A DNA stretch of 64,000 bases. It comes from Bacteroidota bacterium (GTDB taxonomy: Bacteria; Bacteroidota; Bacteroidia; Chitinophagales; Saprospiraceae). Both the position numbers and the translations under genes were made by a program. The stretch lies in the NCBI GenBank assembly GCA_963169455.1, contig CAUJDW010000128.1, forward strand, positions 1 to 64,000, read 5' to 3'. The notes beneath the pieces are model-generated. The model was not told where the DNA came from. It saw only the letters and a list, made by a program, of their open reading frames with translations, and did no database searches. Shown one piece after another: positions 7,352 to 17,191 of the stretch. Positions within the stretch are counted from its first letter, which is position 1. Every line of letters begins with the position of its first letter.

Positions 7352-9154
7352 ATGCCAGAAAATTTTAATATAAGTTCCATCAACCAGCGCCTTGCGGCCT
7401 TGCGCCGGGAGATGGCCGAGTCCAGGCTGGATGCCTACATCGTGCCCAGCCAGGACCCCCACCAAAGCGAATACGTTGCGGATTACTGGAAAATGCGGGC
7501 CTGGATAACGGGATTTACCGGGTCGGCCGGGGTGGCCGTCATCACGGCGGGCCATGCCGGGCTGTGGACGGATTCGCGTTATTTCCTGCAGGCCGAAGCG
7601 GAGCTGGCGGGCAGCGAGGTGGTTTTGCACAAGCTCAAGGTTCCCCACATGCCCGAGCACATCGACTGGTTGCTGGAGGCTCTGCCGGCAGGCAGCACGG
7701 TGGGCTGTGACGGCAGCGTTTTTTCCGTTTCCCAGATCCAGCACCTCGCTCAGCGGCTGGAGGCCGGGCAGATCGAGCTCGTTCACCAGGAAGGCCTGGT
7801 GGGCCGGATATGGGAAGGCCGCCCGCTGCTTCCCCGAAATGAAGCTTTTGAGCTTGATGTGGCCTATGCCGGCCAGAGCCGGGCAGAAAAACTGGCGCGC
7901 ATTCGCCAGGGCATGAACGGCCAACCCTTTTACCTGGTGTCCACGCTCGACGATATCGCCTGGGTGCTTAACGTAAGGGGTTCCGATGTGGATTACAACC
8001 CGGTTTGCATCAGCTACCTGCTGATCGGGCAGAAAAAGGCGCACTGGTTTGTCCACGAGCAGAAGGTGGCGCCCGCCCTGCGCAAGGTGCTTGAGCAGGA
8101 CGGCGTGCAGATACACCCATACGAGGCCATCGAAGGATTCCTCGAGGGCCTGGCGGGCCTGCAGCCCATTTTGTTCGACCCGGCCAGCACCAGCATCCGC
8201 TTATACGAAGTGCTGGATGCCGAACAGTGGAAAAAGAGTAAAAACCTGATCCGCCCGCTGAAGGCAGTAAAAAATGAAACTGAGATCCGAAACATCCGGC
8301 AGGCCATGCGAAAGGATGGCGTCGCGTTGCTGCGGCTTCTCCGCTGGCTGGAAGCGGAGCTGAAGCAGCGGGCAGTATCGGAGTACGAGCTGGCGCAGCA
8401 GCTGGCGGCATTCCGGCGGGAGCAGGGCAACTATTTCGGGGAAAGCTTTGCGGCCATCGTGGGTTACGGCCCCAACGGCGCGATCGTCCATTACAAACCC
8501 GAAGCAGACAGCTGCGCACAGATACGCCCGGAGGGCATTCTGTTGCTCGATTCCGGCGGCCAGTATCTGGAGGGCACCACCGACATCACCCGCACCATTG
8601 CGCTGAGCGAGCCGACTGCCGAACAGCGCAGGCACTACACCCTGGTGCTCAAGGGGAATATCGCTCTGTCGGCTGCGGTTTTCCCCGAAGGCGCCACGGG
8701 GGTGCAGCTCGACATACTGGCCCGGATGCACCTCTGGCGCGAGGGCCTGAACTACGGCCACGGCACCGGCCACGGGGTGGGTTATTTCCTCAACGTACAC
8801 GAACCGCCCCAGGGTTTTACGCCCAACCCCAGGGGCGAGCGCGGCGAAACGCCCTTCCTGCCTGGTATGCTCACCTCCAACGAACCTGGTTTTTACAAAG
8901 CCGGCGCTTATGGCATCCGCATTGAAAACCTGGAGCTTTGCGTAGAAGACAAAACCACCGAAGAAGGCCGCTTTTTCCGCTTTGAGCCGTTGACCCTCTT
9001 CCCCATCAGCCTCGGGCTGGCCGAGCTGGCCCTGCTCACGGAAGAAGAACGGGCCTGGCTCAACGATTATCACCACAAAGTGTTTCTCGAATTGGCGCCT
9101 TTGCTGAATGAAGAAGAGCGGGAGTGGCTTGCAGCAAAGTGCCGGGCTATTTAA
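7352..9154 (+). CDS. Xaa-Pro aminopeptidase, M24 family (long three-domain form)
   Basis: 600 residues: two creatinase-like N-terminal domains (from INQRLAALRREMAESRLDAY), a pita-bread catalytic domain (about residues 310-540) and a short C-terminal extension. The dinuclear metal ligands are visible: the two Asp in LLLDSGGQYLEGTTDITRT, the His in YGHGTGHGVGYFLNVHE, and the two Glu in TSNEPGFY and GIRIENLEL. It removes N-terminal residues that precede proline; without a signal peptide it should be cytosolic. Length and layout match the eukaryote-like APP1 subgroup common in Bacteroidota. ATG 7352 fits the conserved start; the frame stays open further upstream but overlaps rpoN. rlmN follows after 9 bases. 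Confidence 0.93.
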   Translation: MPENFNISSINQRLAALRREMAESRLDAYIVPSQDPHQSEYVADYWKMRAWITGFTGSAGVAVITAGHAGLWTDSRYFLQAEAELAGSEVVLHKLKVPHMPEHIDWLLEALPAGSTVGCDGSVFSVSQIQHLAQRLEAGQIELVHQEGLVGRIWEGRPLLPRNEAFELDVAYAGQSRAEKLARIRQGMNGQPFYLVSTLDDIAWVLNVRGSDVDYNPVCISYLLIGQKKAHWFVHEQKVAPALRKVLEQDGVQIHPYEAIEGFLEGLAGLQPILFDPASTSIRLYEVLDAEQWKKSKNLIRPLKAVKNETEIRNIRQAMRKDGVALLRLLRWLEAELKQRAVSEYELAQQLAAFRREQGNYFGESFAAIVGYGPNGAIVHYKPEADSCAQIRPEGILLLDSGGQYLEGTTDITRTIALSEPTAEQRRHYTLVLKGNIALSAAVFPEGATGVQLDILARMHLWREGLNYGHGTGHGVGYFLNVHEPPQGFTPNPRGERGETPFLPGMLTSNEPGFYKAGAYGIRIENLELCVEDKTTEEGRFFRFEPLTLFPISLGLAELALLTEEERAWLNDYHHKVFLELAPLLNEEEREWLAAKCRAI

Positions 9155-9163
9155 ATTTGCAGT

Positions 9164-10216
9164 ATGATTTCCGTGAGCCAGAAAAAAGATATCCGGCAAC
9201 TCAGCCTGGCCGGGTTGGAGGAAGTGTTTGGGGAAATGGGGGAACCCAAATTCCGCGCCAGGCAGGTATTCGAATGGTTGTGGAAGAAAAGCGCCTTTTC
9301 CTTTGAAGCCATGACCAACCTGCCGAAGGCGCTGCGGCAGCAGCTCGGCGAGCGCTTCGCCATCAACGCCATCGTTGTTGATAAGGTGCAGCACAGCCTG
9401 GACGGCACCATCAAAAGCCGCTTCCGGCTGTACGACGGGCGCCTCATCGAGTCGGTGCTCATTCCGGTGCCGGAAGAGAAGCGCTTTACGGCCTGCGTGT
9501 CTTCCCAGGTGGGCTGCAGCCTGAGTTGCACTTTCTGCGCCACGGGCCGCATGAAGCGCGTGCGCAACCTCGACGCGGCGGAGATATACGACCAGGTGGT
9601 GCTGGTCAACAGGCAGTCGGAGGAGGTGTTCGGGCATCCGCTCACCAACATCGTCTTCATGGGCATGGGCGAACCACTGCTGGCCTATGGAAACGTACTG
9701 GAAAGCATCGAACACCTGTCCTCTCCCAACGGCCTGAACATCTCACCCAGGCGCATTACCATCAGCACGGCAGGCATCGCCAAGATGATCCGCAAACTGG
9801 CCGACGACCAGTCCAAGGTCAACCTGGCGCTTTCCCTGCACGCGGCCGACGATGCGAAGCGCGACCAGATCATGCCCATCAACGAGCAGAACAACCTGGA
9901 GGCGCTGATGGAGGCGCTGGAATATTTCTACCGCAAGACCAGGAACCGCCTGAGCTTCGAATACATCGCTTTCCAGGACTTCAACGACAGCCTTGAGGAT
10001 GCCGCCAACCTGGCCCGGCTCTGCAGGCGCTTTCCCGTGCGTGTCAATATCATCGAGTACAACCCCATCGACGGGGCGCCTTTCCGCAAATCAACCGAAC
10101 ACCGCATCGATGACTTTGCCCGATACCTGCGCAACGAGGGCATCATGGTGACGGTGCGTAGAAGCCGCGGCAAGGATATCGACGCCGCCTGCGGGCAACT
10201 GGCGAACAAGGAATAG
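9164..10216 (+). CDS. rlmN: 23S rRNA (adenine2503-C2)-methyltransferase RlmN (also tRNA A37)
   Basis: 350 residues. This radical-SAM enzyme carries the cluster motif CSLSCTFCATGRMKRVRNL (CxxxCxxC), the SAM-binding NIVFMGMGEPLLAYGNV, ISTAGIAKMIRKLAD, and the C-terminal methyl-carrier cysteine region ending DIDAACGQLA. It methylates C2 of A2503 in 23S rRNA, and in several bacteria A37 of tRNA, using two SAM molecules. An N-terminal helical domain (FRARQVFEWLWKK) is present. It probably shares a transcript with the upstream peptidase and ends before a 22-bp hairpin. Confidence 0.96.
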   Translation: MISVSQKKDIRQLSLAGLEEVFGEMGEPKFRARQVFEWLWKKSAFSFEAMTNLPKALRQQLGERFAINAIVVDKVQHSLDGTIKSRFRLYDGRLIESVLIPVPEEKRFTACVSSQVGCSLSCTFCATGRMKRVRNLDAAEIYDQVVLVNRQSEEVFGHPLTNIVFMGMGEPLLAYGNVLESIEHLSSPNGLNISPRRITISTAGIAKMIRKLADDQSKVNLALSLHAADDAKRDQIMPINEQNNLEALMEALEYFYRKTRNRLSFEYIAFQDFNDSLEDAANLARLCRRFPVRVNIIEYNPIDGAPFRKSTEHRIDDFARYLRNEGIMVTVRRSRGKDIDAACGQLANKE

Positions 10217-10235
10217 GCGGGGGCTGGATAAATAA

Positions 10236-10300
10236 AAATGCGGAGGCGCGCCGGACGAAGGTTTTCCAAACCACTTTGCGTCCGGCGCGCCTCCGCATTT
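10236..10300. terminator. Perfect 22-bp hairpin between convergent rlmN and the S41 protease gene
   Basis: Arms 10236-10257 and 10279-10300 are exact reverse complements with a 21-base loop. The stem is GC-rich at its core with AAAT/ATTT at the outer end, so it can work as a terminator on both strands. Confidence 0.78.
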
Positions 10301-10321
10301 ACAAATGTGCAGCCTTGTGCG

Positions 10322-11950
10322 CTATCCTTTCAGGAGCTTCTGGTATTCCTGGGGATTATTCAGCAGCGCCTTGGCCTGTTCGATCTCGGCATCGTTGCGA
10401 AGGCCCATCTGTATCTTCCCTTTTTGATAGAAATAGCGGCTGGATATCTCCTTCTCGATCAGGTCAATGATGGCATCCTTGTTCTCCGTAAGCTCGTCCT
10501 TTTTGGTGGCCTCGATGCGGCCGTCCAGCTCCTGGAGCTGGCTGTCAAGCGCATAACCTTCTTCGGTGGTTTTCTTCTGGAGTTCCTTCAGCAGTTTTTC
10601 GCTTTCCGTGTCGTAGCTGAACTGCTTTTCATCCAGAAATTTCAGGAAGCCTTCAAAATCGGTGAAGTGGAAGCCCTCGACGGAAGCGATGCTGTCGTGG
10701 CGGAGGCAGAACTCGGTGACGAAATGGAAGATGAGGTCCTGTTCCAGCAGGCTTTTTAACACGGGTTTGCCGGAGAACTCATCGACCAGGATATCGGGCT
10801 TGACGCCGCCACCGTCGAGCACGGTGCGCCCGTTGCGCGTTTTGAAGGGCGTGCGTTTGTCGTCGGGGATGTGGACGGGTTCGCCGTCTTTGTATTCGAC
10901 GCTCTGGATGCATCGCCCGCTGGGGATGTAGTATTTGGCGGTGGTGAGTTTCAGCTTGGCGTTGTAGCCGATATCGCGGGTATTCTGCACCAGCCCTTTG
11001 CCGTAGGAGCGCTGGCCCATGAGCACGCCGCGGTCGTAGTCCTGGATGACGCCGCTGACGATCTCGGAGGCGGAAGCCGAGTTTTTATTGATCAGCACGA
11101 CGAGGGGGATATCCGTATCGACGGCCTGGCCCATGGTGCTGAAGCTGCGGTCCCAGTCCTTGACCTTGCCCTTGGTGGTCACCACCAGTTCGCCGCGGGG
11201 GATGAACACGTTGGAGACGTTGACCGCTTCGTTGAGCAGGCCGCCGCCATTGTCGCGCAGGTCGAAGATGACCCCTTTGAGGCCGGGATTTTGCTCCTTG
11301 AGTTCTTTGAGGGCGTTGGACACGTTGGCTCCGGCATCGCGGGTGAAGGTCGTCAGGGCGATATAACCGATGTCGTTGCCCACCATGCCATAGAAAGGCA
11401 CGTTGGGCACCTGCACTTCGGTGCGCACCAGAGTGGCCTTGAAGTCGTCGGTGCGGCCCGGGCGGCGGATCGTCAGTTCCACCGTGGTGCCGGGGAAGCC
11501 GCGCAGGATGTTGTTGATCGCGTCGGGGTCCTTGTCGGCCGCGTCCTGCCCGTCGATGGCGATAATCTGGTCGCCGGGCCTGAGCCCTGCCTTGTCGGCT
11601 GCCTGGCCCTCGTAGAGGTCGGTGATGGTGACGTAGCTGCCCATCTTTTTGCTGACGGCGCCGATGCCGTTGTATTTACCCTCCGTCATGAAGCGGTAAC
11701 CTTCGATCTCCGACTCGGAAATGTAATTTGTAAAAGGGTCGAGGGAGGCCATCATGGCGTCGATGCCGGTGCGCATCAACTGGCCGGGGTCGACATCATC
11801 GACATAGTAAGTATTGATCTCTTTGTAGAGGTTTGAAAAGATCTCCAGGTTTTTGATGATCTCGAAGTACTTGTTCGTGGGCTGGAAAGAAGCGGCCATT
11901 CCGGCGAGCAGGACGGCGGCAATTCCCAGGACTTTGAGGATACGCTTCAT
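10322..11950 (-). CDS. S41 family C-terminal processing peptidase (CtpA/Prc-like)
   Basis: 542 residues. An N-terminal hydrophobic signal or anchor (ILKVLGIAAVLLAGMAASF) is followed by a helical cap, a PDZ domain (about residues 85-175: YVTITDLYEGQAADKAGLRPGDQIIAIDG) and the S41 protease core. The catalytic Ser lies in INKNSASASEIVSG and the Lys in GQRSYGKGLVQ, with GVIFDLRDNGGG as the oxyanion-side motif. A C-terminal helical tail follows. Tail-specific proteases cut periplasmic proteins at hydrophobic C-termini and affect wall enzymes and envelope stress. It is divergent from a BamA/TamA-like gene, 115 bases apart. Confidence 0.93.
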   Translation of the reverse strand: MKRILKVLGIAAVLLAGMAASFQPTNKYFEIIKNLEIFSNLYKEINTYYVDDVDPGQLMRTGIDAMMASLDPFTNYISESEIEGYRFMTEGKYNGIGAVSKKMGSYVTITDLYEGQAADKAGLRPGDQIIAIDGQDAADKDPDAINNILRGFPGTTVELTIRRPGRTDDFKATLVRTEVQVPNVPFYGMVGNDIGYIALTTFTRDAGANVSNALKELKEQNPGLKGVIFDLRDNGGGLLNEAVNVSNVFIPRGELVVTTKGKVKDWDRSFSTMGQAVDTDIPLVVLINKNSASASEIVSGVIQDYDRGVLMGQRSYGKGLVQNTRDIGYNAKLKLTTAKYYIPSGRCIQSVEYKDGEPVHIPDDKRTPFKTRNGRTVLDGGGVKPDILVDEFSGKPVLKSLLEQDLIFHFVTEFCLRHDSIASVEGFHFTDFEGFLKFLDEKQFSYDTESEKLLKELQKKTTEEGYALDSQLQELDGRIEATKKDELTENKDAIIDLIEKEISSRYFYQKGKIQMGLRNDAEIEQAKALLNNPQEYQKLLKG

Positions 11951-12065
11951 GAGCTCTTGGTTTTATATTTACAGTAAACGTCGCTGTGGGGGGGAAAAGA
12001 TGAAAGTAAGGACATTTTTTTTGAAAAAGGGCTGCTTTTGGAGCATATTGGAGCGTTTGAGAATT

Positions 12066-13865
12066 ATGGCCAACACGCACATTCGAGAACTGTTGTACCG
12101 GCTCCTGGCCTTTTTCATCGGGCTGCTGGCTATTGTGCCTGCCTGCATTGGGCAGCTGTCCCTGCGGTGGGCGCCACTCGATACGACGCCCGCCTTTGTG
12201 GAGCGCCGCCTTTCCCCGCCTGCTGCATTTGCCGATACGGCGGCCCTGTATAGCTATATCGACGGCGCGCTGGACGAGCTGCACGCCGGGGCTTTTCTGG
12301 AAGCTTCCGCCGACAGCCTGGCCTGGCAGGACGGCGCCTGCACTGCCTACCTGCACCTGGGCCCCTTTTACGAATGGCTGGAGTTGAGCCGCGGCAATGT
12401 AGAAGAAGCCCTGCTCGACGCAGCAGGTTTCCGGGAGCGCCTGTACCGTGGGCGCCCCTTCCGTTACGCCCAGTTGCGCAAGTTGCAGGAGCGCCTGCTG
12501 GAATACCTCGAAAACCACGGCTACCCTTTTGCAGCCGTCTGGCTGGACAGCATCGACGCCGGGGCCGGGCTGGCGCGGGCCCGGTTGAAGCTGGAGCGCG
12601 GGCCGCTCATCCTGCTGAACGCCCTGGAGGTGGAAGGCGACGCCCGAATCAGCCCCGGCTACCTGCGCAACTACCTGGGCTTGCAGGAAGGCGAGCCCTA
12701 TGACAACGGCAAAGTGCTGCGCATTCGCAACCGTATCAGGGAGCTGCCCTTTCTGCAACTCAGCCAGGACCCGCTGGTCAACTTTCTGGGAAGCCGGGCG
12801 GCCGTTCAGTTGTTGTTAGACAAAAAGCGTGCCAGCCGCTTCGATTTCGTCATCGGGGTGTTGCCACAGAACGCCGCAGGCCGCCAGGAGAACAACCGCA
12901 GCCTGCTGGTGACGGGAACCTTCAGAGGCGAGTTGCAGAACCAGTTTGGCCTGGGCGAGCGCATTTTTGCCGAATTCGAGCAACTGCGCCCCCAAACACA
13001 ACAACTGGATCTGGCCTTCAGCTACCCCTATGTGCTGGGCCTGCCATTTGGCGCCGACCTCAGCTTTGCCCTTTACAAACGCGATACCTCCTACCTCGAC
13101 CTGGAGGCCGGCCTCGGCATACAATACCTGTTTGAAGGCGGCAATTATCTGAAGGCTTTCTGGGAAGACCGCTCGTCCACGCTGCTCACCGTCAATGAGA
13201 AGCAGTTGGCGCAGCAGGGTCGGCTACCGGCCAACCTGGACGTGCGCAACGCCTTCTTCGGCCTGGAGTACGCCCTGCAGCGCCTCGACTATCGCTTCAA
13301 CCCCCGCAAAGGCTGGACGGCCTTTCTTCGCGCCGCGGCGGGGCTGAAGCGCATAGAGCGCAACAACCGCATTCTGGAGCTGGGCTACGGCGAGCTGTAT
13401 GACACCCTTGTGCTGCGCAGCTTTCAGTACAAACTCGGCGCCCGGCTGGAGGGCTATTTGCCGGCATTCAGCCGCAGCGCCGTTAAAGGCAGCCTGCAGG
13501 GGGGCGCCCTCATCGGTCAGGCGCCGGTGTACTTTAACGAACAGTTCCGCCTCGGCGGCAACCGCCTGCTGCGCGGCTTCGACGAGGAGTCCGTTTTCGC
13601 CACCACCTACGCCCTGGCCACCATTGAGTACCGCCTGCTGATCGGCCAGAACTCCTACCTTTATACCTTCTTCGACTACACCTACCTGGAGGACAAAACC
13701 AACATCAGGGACATCACGGACCGCCCTTACGGCTTTGGCGCCGGCATCACCTTCGAAACGGGGGCGGGGCTTTTCGGCCTCAGCCTTGCCTACGGCAGCC
13801 GGCTGGGCAACCCCATCGACTTCAGCGCGCCCAAGGTGCATTTCGGCTATGTGAGCTTGTTTTAG
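12066..13865 (+). CDS. BamA/TamA family outer-membrane protein (POTRA + 16-strand-type barrel)
   Basis: 599 residues. The signal peptide (LLAFFIGLLAIVPACIGQ) is followed by a region with POTRA-like folds (about residues 130-250, including ILLNALEVEGDARISPGYL and LRIRNRIRELPFLQLS). The C-terminal surface-antigen/Omp85 barrel holds the lid-loop motif LLRGFDEES (the VRGF-type motif) and ends in VHFGYVSLF with a terminal Phe. Omp85 proteins insert or move proteins, or in some cases lipids, at the outer membrane. It is too short to be the housekeeping BamA, which normally has five POTRAs, and is closer to TamA-like paralogues. ATG 12066 was chosen over an upstream in-frame ATG at 12000 because it begins just before the signal peptide. 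Confidence 0.85.
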   Translation: MANTHIRELLYRLLAFFIGLLAIVPACIGQLSLRWAPLDTTPAFVERRLSPPAAFADTAALYSYIDGALDELHAGAFLEASADSLAWQDGACTAYLHLGPFYEWLELSRGNVEEALLDAAGFRERLYRGRPFRYAQLRKLQERLLEYLENHGYPFAAVWLDSIDAGAGLARARLKLERGPLILLNALEVEGDARISPGYLRNYLGLQEGEPYDNGKVLRIRNRIRELPFLQLSQDPLVNFLGSRAAVQLLLDKKRASRFDFVIGVLPQNAAGRQENNRSLLVTGTFRGELQNQFGLGERIFAEFEQLRPQTQQLDLAFSYPYVLGLPFGADLSFALYKRDTSYLDLEAGLGIQYLFEGGNYLKAFWEDRSSTLLTVNEKQLAQQGRLPANLDVRNAFFGLEYALQRLDYRFNPRKGWTAFLRAAAGLKRIERNNRILELGYGELYDTLVLRSFQYKLGARLEGYLPAFSRSAVKGSLQGGALIGQAPVYFNEQFRLGGNRLLRGFDEESVFATTYALATIEYRLLIGQNSYLYTFFDYTYLEDKTNIRDITDRPYGFGAGITFETGAGLFGLSLAYGSRLGNPIDFSAPKVHFGYVSLF

Positions 13866-13894
13866 GGATGGAATCCCTATAGGGATTCCATCCC
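13865..13894. repeat. 30-bp perfect palindrome across the 3' ends of two convergent genes
   Basis: 13865-13879 and 13880-13894 are exact reverse complements with no spacer. It begins at the last base of the upstream gene's TAG stop and contains the stop and the last five codons of rnhB. There is no T run, so termination would have to come from the cruciform/hairpin itself. Confidence 0.8.
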
Positions 13895-14461
13895 CAGGAA
13901 AGACCGGCGGTGGTGGGGCGACAGCCCATGTGCTTTTATCGCCTCCCGGTGTGCGGCCGTGGGGTAGCCTTTGTTGTTAATCCAGGAATAATAGGGGTAA
14001 TCGGCATGCAGTTGCATCATATAATCGTCGCGGTATGTTTTGGCGAGTATGGAGGCGGAGGCGATAGGAAGTAATCTGGCGTCGCCCTTGACGATGCAGG
14101 TGTGTGGAATATCGCGGTATGGCCGGAAGCGGTTGCCGTCGATGAGCAGCCACCCGGGCTGGGGCTCCAGTTGTGCGATGGCGCGGTGCATGGCCAGGAA
14201 GGAAGCATTGAGGATGTTGATTTTATCGATTTCTTCGGGCCCCGCCTGGCCTACGGCCCAGGCCAAGGCTTCCTGCTCGATGATGGCCCGGGCCTGGAAA
14301 CGCTGCTTTTCTGTGAGTTGTTTGGAGTCATTGAGCAGGGGGTGGCGGAAATCTTTGGGCAGAATGACGGCAGCCGCAAAAACGGGCCCGGCCAGGCAAC
14401 CCCGGCCCGCCTCATCACAACCGGCCTCTATGATCTTTTCGTCCAGATACGGTGTTAACAT
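13877..14461 (-). CDS. rnhB: Ribonuclease HII
   Basis: 194 residues, normal for RNase HII. The motifs are [20 protein letters not shown] (catalytic Asp/Glu), [23 protein letters not shown] (Asp), [19 protein letters not shown] and a C-terminal [14 protein letters not shown] region. It cuts the RNA strand of RNA-DNA hybrids and removes single ribonucleotides from DNA. The frame is open further upstream, but the conserved start fits ATG 14461. It converges on the BamA/TamA-like gene with an 11-base gap filled by a 30-bp palindrome. Confidence 0.95.
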   Translation of the reverse strand: MLTPYLDEKIIEAGCDEAGRGCLAGPVFAAAVILPKDFRHPLLNDSKQLTEKQRFQARAIIEQEALAWAVGQAGPEEIDKINILNASFLAMHRAIAQLEPQPGWLLIDGNRFRPYRDIPHTCIVKGDARLLPIASASILAKTYRDDYMMQLHADYPYYSWINNKGYPTAAHREAIKAHGLSPHHRRSFLGMESL

Positions 14462-14682
14462 GCAGGCAAATATATTGCAATTCTGTTCCGAAACGGCTAG
14501 ATTGAATCGCCAAATCCAACGCGCCGGTGAAGAACCCCCGCCTGATCGCTGCCGCCGGAAGAGAAAAGGCATGGCGCCGCAAGCAAGGTGGCCGGAAACA
14601 AAAGATTCAGTCACAATTGATCATCGTCATTCTTTAAGCCTGTAATTTGGTTGAAAAAGTGGCCGGAACTCAATATTCAGCT

Positions 14683-17187
14683 ATGAAAAGGTTATTTATC
14701 CTCCTGCTGGCCAGCTGCTGGCTGTCTCTGAGCTGGAGCCAGGCGGTCATCCGCGGGCGCGTGGTGGACGCCGACACCAGGGAGGGCATTCCTTTTTGCA
14801 GCGTATTTTTCCAGGGCTCCACCACCGGCGCTTCCAGCGATGTGGACGGCTACTACGAACTCACCACAAAGGCCCTCCACGACTCCCTCACCGTTTCCGC
14901 CATCGGCTATTCCACGCTTAGCAAAGCCATCGATAAAAACCTGCCCGAACAGGAGATCAACTTCTCCCTCTCCGCCGCCGGGCTCACGCTGGAGGAAGTG
15001 GTCGTCATCGCCGGTGAGAACCCCGCCAACGCCATCGTGCGGGGCATCATCGCCAACAAGGACAAAAACCGCATCGAAGGGCTCAATACCTACCAGTACG
15101 AAAGTTACGCCAAAACAGAGCTCGACCTGGAGAACATCAACCCCAAACTACAGGACAGCAAGCTGATGAAGCCCTTCGCCTTCGTTTTCGAAAACATCGA
15201 CAGCACCTCCGACGAGAAGCCCTTCCTGCCGGCCTACATCAACGAATCGCTCTCGGATGTGTACTACGTCCAGGGCGGCGGCAAGCCAAAATCCATCGTC
15301 AAAGCCCAGCGCGCTTCCGGCATCAACAACCAGACGGTGATCGACTACATCAAGCGCATCCATCAGGATTACAGCATTTACGACGACTGGATCTACGTGC
15401 TCGACAAGCCCTTCATCAGCCCCTTCGCCAAAGCGGGCCTGAGTTATTACGAATACTACATCATCGACAGCACATCCATGAACGGGCACTGGAGCTACCA
15501 GCTCAAGTTCAAGCCCAAACGCAAACAGGAACCGACCTTTTTCGGCGATTTCTGGGTGGCCGATACGGTTTTTGCCGTGCAAAGGGCCAATATGCGCATG
15601 AGCCCCGACGTGAATATCAACCTGGTGAGCCGCATCATTATCTATGAAGAGTTTCAGCCCGGAGCAGGGCTGTGGGCGCCTGTGAAGAAAAAGATGGTGG
15701 TGGATTTCACACCCACCGAAGGCGCGCCCGGCATGATCGCCCGGCGCACCGAAACCTTCCGCGATTTTTTCGCCAACCAGCCCGGCACCAAACAGCGTTT
15801 TGTTGAAAAGGACGAATTCTACATCCTGGATGACGTCCGGCAGAACGACGAGGCCTTCTGGGCCCAGGCCCGCCACGAGCCTTTGTCCAAAACGGAGGAA
15901 ACGATCTATGCCGTGGTGGACAGCATCCAGAACGTGCCCATTTTCAAAACCTATTCCGAGATCATCGAGGCGGTTTTCGTCGGCTATTTCGAGCTGGGCC
16001 CCGTCGAGATCGGGCCCTATTCCGCCGTTTACAGCGCCAACCCGGTGGAGGGCGACCGGTTTCGCCTCGGGCTGCGCACCAGCGAGCAGTTCAGTAAAGA
16101 GCTGCGCCTGGGCGGGTTTCTGGCCTACGGCCTGCAGGATGAAGACTTCAAATACGGGCTCGATGTAAAGTGGCTGGCCAGCAAACGGCCCCGCACCCTG
16201 CTGGGCGCCGCCTACATCAACGACATCAGCCTCAACAGCGAGAACAGCGAATCATTCGTGCAGGGCGACCTGTTCACCGGCTTCCTGCGCCGCGACCTCA
16301 TGCAGAAGCTCATCCGTGTGCAGGAAGGCAAGTTCTTTTACGAACGCTACTGGCGCAACGGCTTCTCCAACCGAATCACCGTCCTGAACCGGACCATGGA
16401 TCCCTACGGGCTGGTCACGGAAGACGGCAGGGGGTTTAACTACGCCTTCCTGCCCAACCCGGCCACGCTGACGGACGTCGACACCACCATCAACACCACG
16501 GAGGTCATACTGAAAGCCCGTTTCACCAAAGACGAAATGATCATCGACACAGAGTTCGACCGCACCAGTTTCGGTTCCAAACATCCGATCGTCGAACTGC
16601 AATATACCCTCGGCGTAGAAGGCGTGCTGGGCAGCGACTACCACTACCACAAGCTGGAACTGGGCTACCGGCATTATTTCTACCTCAACCCCGTGGGCTG
16701 GATGTCTTACCGCATCAATGCGGGCAAAGTCTTCGGCACGGCGCCCTTCCTGCTCCTCGAAGTACACCCCGGCAACGAGGGCTACTTCACGGGCCGGGAG
16801 ATTTTCAACATGATGACGCGCTACGAATTCGCCAGCGACACCTACGCCTCCATCCTGCTGGAGCACCACTTCGACGGCTTTTTCCTCAACAAGATACCCC
16901 TGCTTCGAAAGCTCAACTTCCGGGAGTACGCCACTTTCAAGGGCGTCATCGGCAGCATGTCGGGGCTCAACCGGGACGCCAACCGGCTCAACGCTTTTAC
17001 ACCTACGGATGCCGACACTTACGCCGGTTTCCGCGCACCGGCCAAACGCCCCTATATGGAAGCCAGCATCGGCATCGAGAACATCCTGAAAATATTCCAG
17101 GTCGAACTGGCCTGGCGCCTGAGCTATCTGGACAACCCCCAGGCAACGCGCTTCGGGCTGCGCTTCGGCACGGCTTTCTATTTTTAG
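14683..17187 (+). CDS. DUF5686 protein with N-terminal carboxypeptidase-like (CarboxypepD_reg) domain
   Basis: 834 residues. A signal peptide (RLFILLLASCWLSLSWSQA) is followed by a carboxypeptidase-regulatory-like beta domain (about residues 20-110: IRGRVVDADTREGIPFCSVF, STLSKAI), as in TonB-dependent receptors, and a long DUF5686 region predicted to end in an outer-membrane barrel (last residues FGLRFGTAFYF). No TonB plug is present. The family is common in Bacteroidota and has no assigned substrate. ATG 14683 gives the clean signal peptide; an earlier in-frame TTG at 14647 does not. It converges with the YwqG gene after a 4-base gap. Confidence 0.85.
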   Translation: MKRLFILLLASCWLSLSWSQAVIRGRVVDADTREGIPFCSVFFQGSTTGASSDVDGYYELTTKALHDSLTVSAIGYSTLSKAIDKNLPEQEINFSLSAAGLTLEEVVVIAGENPANAIVRGIIANKDKNRIEGLNTYQYESYAKTELDLENINPKLQDSKLMKPFAFVFENIDSTSDEKPFLPAYINESLSDVYYVQGGGKPKSIVKAQRASGINNQTVIDYIKRIHQDYSIYDDWIYVLDKPFISPFAKAGLSYYEYYIIDSTSMNGHWSYQLKFKPKRKQEPTFFGDFWVADTVFAVQRANMRMSPDVNINLVSRIIIYEEFQPGAGLWAPVKKKMVVDFTPTEGAPGMIARRTETFRDFFANQPGTKQRFVEKDEFYILDDVRQNDEAFWAQARHEPLSKTEETIYAVVDSIQNVPIFKTYSEIIEAVFVGYFELGPVEIGPYSAVYSANPVEGDRFRLGLRTSEQFSKELRLGGFLAYGLQDEDFKYGLDVKWLASKRPRTLLGAAYINDISLNSENSESFVQGDLFTGFLRRDLMQKLIRVQEGKFFYERYWRNGFSNRITVLNRTMDPYGLVTEDGRGFNYAFLPNPATLTDVDTTINTTEVILKARFTKDEMIIDTEFDRTSFGSKHPIVELQYTLGVEGVLGSDYHYHKLELGYRHYFYLNPVGWMSYRINAGKVFGTAPFLLLEVHPGNEGYFTGREIFNMMTRYEFASDTYASILLEHHFDGFFLNKIPLLRKLNFREYATFKGVIGSMSGLNRDANRLNAFTPTDADTYAGFRAPAKRPYMEASIGIENILKIFQVELAWRLSYLDNPQATRFGLRFGTAFYF

Positions 17188-17191
17188 CCTC

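Noticed and set aside
12000..12065. Upstream ATG for the BamA/TamA-like gene
   Set aside because: It adds a basic, non-signal stretch before the signal peptide; ATG 12066 gives a normal exported precursor.
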